DNA from: JBBRHF01 sp038223055
GTDB lineage: Bacteria > Actinomycetota > Actinomycetes > JACCUZ01
Assembly: GCA_038223055.1 (NCBI GenBank)
Contig: JBBRHF010000074.1
Span: forward strand, 1 to 18,866
Length of the DNA stretch: 18,866 nucleotides
Reading direction: 5' to 3'
Shown: one piece after another, positions 13,588 to 18,866 of the stretch
Position numbering within the stretch: the stretch's first letter is position 1
How the letters are laid out: each line of letters starts with the position of its first letter
Notes under the pieces: model-generated
Seen by the model: only the letters and a program-made list of their open reading frames with translations
What the model was told of the DNA's origin: nothing
Database searches by the model: none
Program-made: the position numbers and the translations under genes

Positions 13588-13665
13588 CGCGTGTGGAAGG
13601 GACGCGTGAAGGGACGCGTGGACGGAACGGGTGGACGGGACGGTGGACGGAACGCGTGGACAGGG
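13588..13665. repeat. Degenerate 12-15-base tandem repeat, six copies
   Basis: Six adjacent units starting at 13588, 13603, 13615, 13628, 13641 and 13653 vary around CGCGTGGACGGAA. They fill the gap between the lipoprotein promoter and the 3' end of the UbiA gene. No coding sense is apparent. Confidence 0.75.
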
Positions 13666-13685
13666 TCAGCCGCAGACCGCGGCGG

Positions 13686-14534
13686 TCAGGTCAGCGCGGA
13701 ACCCCTGGCGAGGAGCAGCGCCACCGCGACGGCCGCAGTCGCGAGAGCGAGCAGGAACGGCAGCCGCGAACCCCGACGGCGCCCAATCACTGCCGACAGG
13801 AAGGCGAGTACGACGGCCAGCAGCGCCCCGCCGGCGGCCCACCACGGCACCGGGCCGCCGGGTCCGAGGGTCAGCACCACGACAGCACCGGCGAGGCAGA
13901 TCGCGCCGAGGACGCGGGCACGTGCCTCCCCGAGTCGGTGGGGCAACCCGCGGATGCCGGCCGCGAGGTCGTCCGCAAGATCGGGGACGACGTTGAGACA
14001 GTGCGCGCCGACGCCCAGCAGCGCGCCGGCGACGACACCCCAGGGTTGCGGTGCGGGGTGTCCGTCCAGGCCGAGGGCGACATAGGCGGGTAGCAGGCCG
14101 AACGCCACGGCGTACGGCAGGAAGGACAGCAGGGTCCGCTTGAGGGCCACGTTGTAAGCCCACCCGCACGCGACCACGGTCAGGTGGGCCAGCGCGGCTC
14201 GCCAGCCGCTGGCGAACGAGAGCGGAACGCACGCGGCGAGTGCGAGCGAGCAGGCGACGGCGACGGCGCGCGCCGACACAGCGCCGGCGGCGAGCGGCTT
14301 GTCCTGCCGGCCCGCAGCCCGGTCCCGACCCGCGTCGAGTAGGTCGTTGGACCAGCCGATCGAGAGCTGCCCGGTCAGCACCGTCGCAGCCACCACCAGG
14401 GTGCCGGTCGGCCCCCGGCCGGCCGCAGCCGCGATCGCGGTGGTCAGACCCGTGACGGCCGCAGTGGGCTCGGGGTGGCAGGCGCGAACGAGGGTCGCCG
14501 CGAGAGCCATTCGGTTCTGCGCGAGGGTCGGCAT
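13686..14534 (-). CDS. UbiA-family prenyltransferase
   Basis: This integral membrane protein of 282 residues has about eight hydrophobic helices. It carries the first Asp-rich motif of the UbiA superfamily, NDLLDAGRD (63-71), followed by RQDKPLAAG, and the second as PDLADDLAAG (184-193). These bind the Mg-diphosphate of an isoprenoid donor. UbiA enzymes move a prenyl group to an aromatic or other acceptor (quinones, haem, lipids). The acceptor cannot be read here, and no menaquinone genes adjoin. The start at ATG 14534 (MPTLAQNRMALAATL) follows CATACT by 6 bases. A longer open frame upstream lacks membrane character. The position divergent from carD suggests shared control through the palindromes between them. 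Confidence 0.88.
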   Translation of the reverse strand: MPTLAQNRMALAATLVRACHPEPTAAVTGLTTAIAAAAGRGPTGTLVVAATVLTGQLSIGWSNDLLDAGRDRAAGRQDKPLAAGAVSARAVAVACSLALAACVPLSFASGWRAALAHLTVVACGWAYNVALKRTLLSFLPYAVAFGLLPAYVALGLDGHPAPQPWGVVAGALLGVGAHCLNVVPDLADDLAAGIRGLPHRLGEARARVLGAICLAGAVVVLTLGPGGPVPWWAAGGALLAVVLAFLSAVIGRRRGSRLPFLLALATAAVAVALLLARGSALT

Positions 14535-14540
14535 CGGGCA

Positions 14541-14546
14541 AGTATG
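14541..14546 (-). promoter_or_regulatory. -10-like hexamer of the UbiA gene
   Basis: CATACT on the minus strand is 6 bases before the ATG at 14534. It matches TATACT at five of six positions. Confidence 0.45.
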
Positions 14547-14563
14547 GCGAGGGGATACGCAGG

Positions 14564-14579
14564 GGTGACGAGAGTCACC
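14564..14579. promoter_or_regulatory. Palindromic operator candidate, UbiA side
   Basis: GGTGAC-GAGA-GTCACC is a perfect inverted repeat of the form GGTGA-N6-TCACC. Its centre is about 37 bases upstream of the inferred UbiA transcription start, over the -35 region. Confidence 0.55.
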
Positions 14580-14664
14580 GGAGGGTGCCAAGATTGGCGC
14601 AGATGCACGAGTTCGAGCCTCTGTCAAGCCCCTGACCTGGGCAAACACGTGCCCGAACACATAG

Positions 14665-14680
14665 GGTGATCGGGATCACC
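14665..14680. promoter_or_regulatory. Palindromic operator candidate, carD side
   Basis: GGTGATC-GG-GATCACC is a perfect 7-base inverted repeat, also of the form GGTGA-N6-TCACC. It ends 4 bases before the carD -10 hexamer, where a bound protein should block RNA polymerase. Confidence 0.6.
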
Positions 14681-14684
14681 GTGT

Positions 14685-14690
14685 TACGCT
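14685..14690 (+). promoter_or_regulatory. -10 hexamer of carD
   Basis: TACGCT would start transcription near 14697, leaving a leader of about 20 bases containing AAAGGGG (14701-14707) as ribosome binding site before the ATG at 14718. The -35 region is poor. Confidence 0.55.
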
Positions 14691-14717
14691 TGAGGCCGCG
14701 AAAGGGGTTTGTGACAT

Positions 14718-15200
14718 ATGACGTTCAAGGTCGGCGAGACGGTTGTTTATCCCCATCATGGGGCCGCTCTGATCGAGTCCATCGAGACCCGCACCATCAA
14801 GGGTGAGGACAAGCTCTACCTCGTGCTCAAGGTCGCCCAGGGCGATCTCACCGTCCGGGTCCCGGCTGAGAACGTCGACCTCGTGGGTGTGCGAGACGTC
14901 GTCGGCCAGGAAGGGCTCGACCGGGTGTTCGAGGTGCTCCGCGCCGCTTATACCGAGGAGCCCACCAACTGGTCCCGGCGTTACAAGGCCAACTTGGAGA
15001 AGCTCGCCTCCGGCGACGTCATCAAGGTCGCCGAGGTCGTGCGCGACCTGTGGCGTCGCGACAAGGACCGCGGCCTGTCCGCGGGCGAGAAGCGCATGCT
15101 GGCCAAGGCCCGCCAGATCCTCGTCAGCGAGTTGGCGCTCGCCGAGCACACCAACGAGGACAAGGCCGAGACGATCCTCGACGAGGTCCTCGCCTCCTGA
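14718..15200 (+). CDS. carD: RNA polymerase-binding transcription factor CarD (CdnL)
   Basis: CarD binds the RNA polymerase beta subunit and stabilises open complexes, notably at rRNA promoters, and is essential in mycobacteria. The 160-residue protein has the Tudor-like polymerase-interacting domain (about 1-55; FKVGETVVYPHHGAALIE) and a helical DNA-binding domain (about 60-160). The latter carries the minor-groove wedge Trp85 in NWSRRYKANLEKL, at the same number as in M. tuberculosis. Length is typical. It has its own promoter with a palindromic operator candidate, is divergent from the UbiA gene, and is followed 36 bases on by a strong stem-loop that partly separates it from the PIN/TRAM-isp cluster. 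Confidence 0.97.
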   Translation: MTFKVGETVVYPHHGAALIESIETRTIKGEDKLYLVLKVAQGDLTVRVPAENVDLVGVRDVVGQEGLDRVFEVLRAAYTEEPTNWSRRYKANLEKLASGDVIKVAEVVRDLWRRDKDRGLSAGEKRMLAKARQILVSELALAEHTNEDKAETILDEVLAS

Positions 15201-15236
15201 GGCCCAGGGGGGCGACGGGCCACCTGATTCACGCTG

Positions 15237-15268
15237 CGATGCCCCGACCTTCTAGGGTCGGGGCATCG
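15237..15268 (+). terminator. Stem-loop between carD and the PIN/TRAM gene
   Basis: A perfect 13-base stem (15237-15249 with 15256-15268) encloses the loop TTCTAG. No T-tract follows. The stem ends 13 bases before the next Shine-Dalgarno sequence, so it could be a terminator, an attenuator or a processing site. Confidence 0.65.
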
Positions 15269-15291
15269 GCGTGTCCGGCCCGGGAGGTGCA

Positions 15292-16392
15292 GTGAAGTCA
15301 CCGACGGTGACACGCGTCCCGAGCGCCGTCGTCGAACTGCTGCGGCTGTGCGTTGTGGTGTTCTTCGCCGGCCTGGGCTACTACGTCGCCGACCTGATCG
15401 ACCACGACGGCACTCCGGTTCTCGGGGCGTTCAGCGTGCTGGCGCTGGGCGTGATCCTCGGATCGGCGCTGGGCTATGTCCTGGGCGGCGTTCTCGGCCG
15501 GCGCACCGTGATCGCGGTGGTCCACACCGAGAGCCGGCTGCGCGACACGTCGGCGGAGCAGATCGTCGCGGGGGTCGTCGGGGCGGTCATCGGGGTGCTG
15601 GTGGCCACCGGCGTGACCTGGCCGGTGCTGCTCATCAACAGGCCGCTGCTCACATTCCCGGCGTTCGCATTCATCGTCGTGGTGCTCGGCCTGCTGGGCT
15701 TCCGGCTGGGCACCGCCAAGCGGGCCGCGGTGCTGGCCATGTTCGGGGCCCGGGTCGGCCTTGGCGCCGAGCCGACCCCGGCCGCGGCGCTGCCCCGGCT
15801 GGTGGACACCTCGGTCGCCATCGACGGGCGGGTGCTCGACGTCGTACGGGCCGGCTTCCTGCACGGGCGGATGCTCGTGCCTGCCCCGGTGCACGGCGTG
15901 CTGCTGGGGCTCGCCGACGCCGGCGACGACCTGCGCCGGACCCGCGGGCGGCGCGGCCTGGAGGTCCTCGAGACGTTGCGCCGAGCGCCTGGCGTCGAGC
16001 TCGAGATCCTCGACGACGAGGTTCCGGGCGTGCCCGACGTCGACGCCAAGCTGGTGCGCATCTGCCTCGACCGGGGAGTTGCGCTGCTCACCCTGGACAC
16101 CAACCTGGCCAAGGTGGCGGCCCTCGCCGGCGTGCAGGTGCTCAACCTGCACGCGCTGGCCCTGGCGCTGCGACCCCCGGTCGGGGCCGGCGACGAGGTG
16201 GCGGTGCTGCTGCTCAAGAACGGCAAGGAGGCGGGGCAGGCCGTCGGCTACCTCGATGACGGGACGATGGTGGTCGTGGAGCGGGCTCGCGGCTCGGTCG
16301 GGCACGAGGTCACGGTGTCCGTGACCAGCGTCCTGACCACGGCCAACGGCCGGATGGTGTTCGCCAGACCAGTCACCACGATGCCGGCATGA
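15292..16392 (+). CDS. Membrane-anchored PIN/TRAM domain protein (YacL-like)
   Basis: The 366-residue protein has four hydrophobic helices (about 13-34, 44-68, 90-115, 119-140), a PIN nuclease-like domain (about 168-290) and a C-terminal TRAM RNA-binding domain (about 296-360; KNGKEAGQAVGYLDDGTMVV). PIN acidic residues Asp172 (LVDTSVAIDGR), Asp249/251 (PDVDAKL) and Asp269 (LTLDTNL) are present. The usual Glu of the family segment VPxFVLxEL falls at Val203 (VPAPVHGVLLGLAD). If the alignment holds, RNase activity is doubtful. I prefer GTG 15292, which follows GGGAGG (15282-15287) by 4 bases, over GTG 15271, which has no such site. The stop overlaps the ispD ATG. The position between carD and ispD is usual for actinobacteria, and the cellular role is not settled. 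Confidence 0.88.
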   Translation: MKSPTVTRVPSAVVELLRLCVVVFFAGLGYYVADLIDHDGTPVLGAFSVLALGVILGSALGYVLGGVLGRRTVIAVVHTESRLRDTSAEQIVAGVVGAVIGVLVATGVTWPVLLINRPLLTFPAFAFIVVVLGLLGFRLGTAKRAAVLAMFGARVGLGAEPTPAAALPRLVDTSVAIDGRVLDVVRAGFLHGRMLVPAPVHGVLLGLADAGDDLRRTRGRRGLEVLETLRRAPGVELEILDDEVPGVPDVDAKLVRICLDRGVALLTLDTNLAKVAALAGVQVLNLHALALALRPPVGAGDEVAVLLLKNGKEAGQAVGYLDDGTMVVVERARGSVGHEVTVSVTSVLTTANGRMVFARPVTTMPA

Positions 16393-17117
16393 GCGGCGTG
16401 GTGGCCGCGATCGTGCCTGCGGCCGGGCGGGGCGAGCGGCTGGGTCCGGGTGCCCCGAAGGCGCTGCGGAGTCTCGGCGGGGTCCCCATGCTGGTGCACG
16501 CCGTCCGCAGCCTGGCCCGCGCGCGGCTCGTCGACCTCGTGGTCGTCGCGGCCCCGCCGGAGCGTCTGGCCGAGGTCCGCGACCTGCTGGCGGACCACCA
16601 CAGCGGCGCGGCGCTGCTGGTGGTGGCCGGGGGGGAGAACCGCCAGGAGTCTGTACGACGAGCGCTGGCCGCGCTGCCCGCCGACGTGGACACGGTCCTC
16701 GTGCACGACGCGGCCCGCCCCCTCGCCCCGGTCGAACTGATGGACGCCGTGGCGCTCGCCGTGCGCTCCGGGCACGTCGCTGTGGTCCCGGTGGTTCCGC
16801 TGACCGACACGGTGAAGCGGGTCGAGGGCACCGTGGTGCGCGAGACGGTCGACCGAGCCAGCCTGAGGGCGGTGCAGACCCCGCAGGGGTTCGCGCGGGC
16901 GGTGCTGGAGGCGGCTCACCGGCAGGGCGCGTCGGTCCTGGCCACCGACGTCCTGGCCACCGACGTCCTGGCCACCGACGATGCCGGACTGGTCGAGGCA
17001 CTCGGACACGAGGTCGTGGTGGTGCCCGGGGCCGAGGAGGCGTTCAAGGTGACCCGCCCGCTTGACCTGGTACTGGCCGAGGCGATCCTGGCGCGACGAG
17101 CCAGCAGTGTCCGCTGA
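16389..17117 (+). CDS. ispD: 2-C-methyl-D-erythritol 4-phosphate cytidylyltransferase IspD
   Basis: This is the third step of the MEP isoprenoid pathway: CTP plus methylerythritol phosphate gives CDP-methylerythritol. The 242-residue protein has the CTP-binding loop VPAAGRGERLG (9-19) with Lys24 in APKAL, then VHDAARPL, DTVKRVE, QTPQGF, ATDDAGLVE and EAFKVTRPLDL, all characteristic. An oddity is a perfect threefold repeat of VLATD (183-197) just before DAGLVE, adding about ten residues relative to the usual enzyme, on a surface near the active site. The ATG at 16389 overlaps the previous stop (ATGA), and the gene overlaps ispF by 11 bases. Confidence 0.95.
   Translation: MSGVVAAIVPAAGRGERLGPGAPKALRSLGGVPMLVHAVRSLARARLVDLVVVAAPPERLAEVRDLLADHHSGAALLVVAGGENRQESVRRALAALPADVDTVLVHDAARPLAPVELMDAVALAVRSGHVAVVPVVPLTDTVKRVEGTVVRETVDRASLRAVQTPQGFARAVLEAAHRQGASVLATDVLATDVLATDDAGLVEALGHEVVVVPGAEEAFKVTRPLDLVLAEAILARRASSVR
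16935..16979 (+). repeat. Perfect 15-base tandem triplication inside ispD
   Basis: GTCCTGGCCACCGAC is repeated three times without a mismatch (16935-16949, 16950-16964, 16965-16979), encoding VLATD three times. The identity suggests recent slippage. Confidence 0.95.
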
Positions 17118-17619
17118 CCCGCGCGTCGGCGTCGGCGTCGACGTACACCCGTTCGAACCGGGTCGCGCTCTGTGGGTCGCGGGGTTGCTGTGGGAGGGGA
17201 CCGGGCTGGCCGGGCACTCCGACGGCGACGTGGCGGCCCACGCCGCCTGCGACGCCTTGCTGGCGGCCGCGTCGCTCGGCGACCTCGGGGCGGTCTTCGG
17301 CACCGCCGACCCGCGCTGGTCCGAGGCGTCGGGAGTGGCGCTGCTGACCGAGACGGCCCGGCTCGTGACCGCGGCCGGGTTCCGGATCGGCAACGTCTCC
17401 GTGCAGGTCGTCGGGGACCGGCCGAAGGTCGGGCCGCGCCGGCGCGAGGCCGAGGCCGCCCTCGGGGCTGCTTGCGGTGCCCCCGTGTCGGTGTCGGCGA
17501 CCACCACCGACGGGCTGGGCCTCACCGGCCGGGGTGAAGGGCTCGCGGCCATCGCCGTCGCGCTGGTCGTGGGCGGGGAGGTCGTGGGCGGGGAGCCGAC
17601 CCGTACCCTTGACCGGTGA
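17107..17619 (+). CDS. ispF: 2-C-methyl-D-erythritol 2,4-cyclodiphosphate synthase IspF
   Basis: This is the fifth MEP-pathway step, cyclising CDP-methylerythritol 2-phosphate with release of CMP. The 170-residue protein has metal ligands Asp12 and His14 in VGVDVHPF, the conserved GHSDGDVAAHAACDALL (36-52) with His37 and His45, and TTTDGLGLTGRGEGLAA near the C terminus. It is about ten residues longer than usual because of a C-terminal tail GGEVVGGEPTRTLDR. The GTG at 17107, inside the end of ispD, gives the conserved N terminus. The trimeric enzyme acts in the cytoplasm. IspE, which acts between IspD and IspF, is not in this window. Its stop overlaps the cysS start (GTGA). Confidence 0.95.
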   Translation: MSADPRVGVGVDVHPFEPGRALWVAGLLWEGTGLAGHSDGDVAAHAACDALLAAASLGDLGAVFGTADPRWSEASGVALLTETARLVTAAGFRIGNVSVQVVGDRPKVGPRRREAEAALGAACGAPVSVSATTTDGLGLTGRGEGLAAIAVALVVGGEVVGGEPTRTLDR

Positions 17620-18866
17620 CCCTGCGCCTCTACGACTCCGCGACCCGCGCGGTCCGCCCCTTCGAGCCGCTGCGTGAGGGCAAGGTCGGCATCTATCACT
17701 GCGGGCTCACCGTGCAGGGTGCGCCGCACATCGGGCACATCCGCAAGGAGGTTGTGTTCGACGTCCTTCGTCGGTGGCTCGAGCGGTCCGGCCTCAAGGT
17801 GACCATCGTCGCCAACGTCACCGACATCGACGACAAGATCCTGCAGAAGGCGATCGAGGGCGAGGTCGAGTGGTTCGCGCTGGCCTATGCCAACGAGCTC
17901 GCGCTGCACGCGGCGTACGACGTGCTGGGGTGCACCCCGCCCACCTACGAGCCGCGCGCCACCGGTCACATCACCGAGATGGTCGAGCTGATGCAGACGC
18001 TGGTCAAGAAGGGGCACGCCTACCCGGCCGAGGACGGGTCCGGCGACGTCTACTTCGACGTGCGGTCGTGGCCGGACTACGGCCGGCTGTCCAACCAGCG
18101 CATCGACGACATGGCGGCCGCCGAGGACGCCGACCCGCGCGGCAAGCGCGATCCGCGGGACTTCGCGATGTGGAAGGGCCACAAGGAGGGCGAGCCCGAG
18201 ACTGCCTCCTGGCCGACGCCGTGGGGCCGGGGCCGGCCCGGCTGGCACCTGGAGGGCTCGGCGATGGTGGGCAAATATCTGGGACCCGAGTTCGACATTC
18301 ACGGCGGCGGCTTGGACCTGCGCTTCCCGCACCACGAGAACGAGTTGGCGCAGTCCACGGCGGCCGGCCGGCCGTTCGCGCGGCTGTGGATGCACAACGC
18401 GATGCTCAATCTCGACGGCTCCAAGATGGCCAAGTCGGTCGGCAACACCCTGCTGGTGTCCGAGGTCGTCAAGCGGGTGCGCCCGGTCGAGCTGCGCTAC
18501 TACCTGCTCGCGTCGCACTACCGGTCCATCGTGGAGTTCTCGTTCGAGTCGCTGCACGAGGCGGCGTCGGCCTACAGCCGGATCGAGGGGTTCGTGCGCC
18601 GGGCCGCCGAGATCGTGGGCGACGTGTCCGGGGGCATGCTGTGCGCGGAGTTCAGCGCGGCGATGGACGACGACCTGTCCGTGCCCGCCGCGTTGGCGGC
18701 CCTGCAGAGCGTGGTCCGGGAGGGCAACCGGCTGCTCACCGACGGGCCGTCCGACGCGCTGGGCCAGAAGTTCGGCGAGGTGGTCGCCATGCTCGACGTG
18801 CTCGGACTCAACCCGGCCGACGAGGCCTGGGCGACGAGCGGCTCCGACGACACCCTGACCGGGGTC
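17616..18866 (+). CDS. cysS: Cysteinyl-tRNA synthetase CysS (3' end beyond the window)
   Basis: The first 417 residues are visible, of a family length near 465. The enzyme charges tRNA-Cys with cysteine. The HIGH signature is at 38-41 in GLTVQGAPHIGHIRKEVVFD, and the KMSKS loop appears as KMAKS (270-274). DIDDK, DYGRLSNQR and GKRDPRDFAMWK also fit CysS rather than the related MshC. Of the four zinc ligands known from E. coli (Cys28, Cys209, His234, Glu238), Cys29, His239 and Glu243 are present, but the second Cys is replaced by Gly214 (WHLEGSAM instead of WHxECSAM). The codon is GGC. The gene starts at GTG 17616, overlapping the ispF stop, as the last visible gene of the cluster. Confidence 0.95.
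   Translation, partial: MTLRLYDSATRAVRPFEPLREGKVGIYHCGLTVQGAPHIGHIRKEVVFDVLRRWLERSGLKVTIVANVTDIDDKILQKAIEGEVEWFALAYANELALHAAYDVLGCTPPTYEPRATGHITEMVELMQTLVKKGHAYPAEDGSGDVYFDVRSWPDYGRLSNQRIDDMAAAEDADPRGKRDPRDFAMWKGHKEGEPETASWPTPWGRGRPGWHLEGSAMVGKYLGPEFDIHGGGLDLRFPHHENELAQSTAAGRPFARLWMHNAMLNLDGSKMAKSVGNTLLVSEVVKRVRPVELRYYLLASHYRSIVEFSFESLHEAASAYSRIEGFVRRAAEIVGDVSGGMLCAEFSAAMDDDLSVPAALAALQSVVREGNRLLTDGPSDALGQKFGEVVAMLDVLGLNPADEAWATSGSDDTLTGV

Noticed and set aside
15298..17001. A 567-codon minus-strand open frame opposite the PIN/TRAM gene
   Set aside because: It is Arg/Pro/Ala-rich without motifs, and the sense strand encodes PIN, TRAM and IspD domains.
16248..18557. A 769-codon minus-strand open frame opposite ispD, ispF and cysS
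   Set aside because: The sense strand has three clear enzymes with overlapping starts and stops. The antisense product is low-complexity His/Arg/Gly-rich.
17616..18866. MshC (mycothiol cysteine ligase) instead of CysS, given mshA nearby
   Set aside because: YHCGLTVQGAPHIGH, DIDDK and the full CysS insert features are present, and gene order ispD-ispF-cysS is standard.
1..18866. tRNA, rRNA, insertion sequence, phage or defence genes
   Set aside because: No cloverleaf, rRNA-like, transposase, integrase or recognised defence motif was seen. Nearly all long frames are accounted for by core genes.

Overview
The window is high-GC actinobacterial DNA. The evidence is a mycothiol gene (mshA), CarD, a SenX3/RegX3 pair with PhoU, an RsiG-type anti-sigma factor, an HbhA-like surface protein, GTG starts, 4-base stop/start overlaps and many start codons 6-7 bases after a -10 hexamer. 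From recalled gene orders, it resembles mshA-ybjN-gpm-senX3-regX3 and HTH-hbhA-DUF2516 of Mycobacterium tuberculosis (Rv0486-Rv0491, Rv0474-Rv0476). It also resembles phoU<>phoR-phoP and carD-ispD-ispF-cysS of Streptomyces. RsiG suggests a lineage with a WhiG-type sigma factor, perhaps a filamentous or spore-forming actinomycete. The genus cannot be fixed.

Layout. 1-113 is the start of an unrecognised minus-strand gene. 379-2229 (-) encodes a DUF4388 protein with a long Ala/Glu coiled coil. Divergent from it is a probable operon (2342-4875): a BKACE/DUF849 enzyme, rsiG and an L-asparaginase II coupled by a GTGA overlap. 4943-6446 (+) holds an XRE regulator, an HbhA-like protein and a DUF2516 membrane protein. 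An SDR oxidoreductase (6471-7217, -) faces away from mshA-ybjN-gpmA (7342-9903). phoU (-) and senX3-regX3 (+) diverge from a 140-base control region. A lipoprotein (LpqE-like) and a UbiA-family enzyme lie on the minus strand (12900-14534). They are followed by carD and the tight cluster PIN/TRAM-ispD-ispF-cysS, in which each start overlaps the previous stop. cysS runs off the window.

How it works together. phoU/senX3/regX3 form the phosphate-sensing circuit, with a PHO-box-like direct repeat between the divergent genes. mshA commits UDP-GlcNAc to mycothiol. ispD/ispF are two steps of the MEP isoprenoid pathway, whose prenyl products a UbiA enzyme would use. CarD stabilises RNA polymerase open complexes, chiefly at rRNA promoters. 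rsiG links c-di-GMP to development.

Most of the window is conserved core genome, and I see no mobile element, CRISPR array, RNA gene or obvious new defence system. The points most worth checking are a CysS with a zinc-ligand Cys replaced by Gly, an RsiG with two complete c-di-GMP motifs behind a Thr-Asp-Pro repeat, GTGA-N6-TCAC palindromes at the carD/ubiA and HTH promoters, a palindrome over the senX3 start, a PIN/TRAM protein lacking its second acidic residue, and a perfect triple repeat inside ispD.
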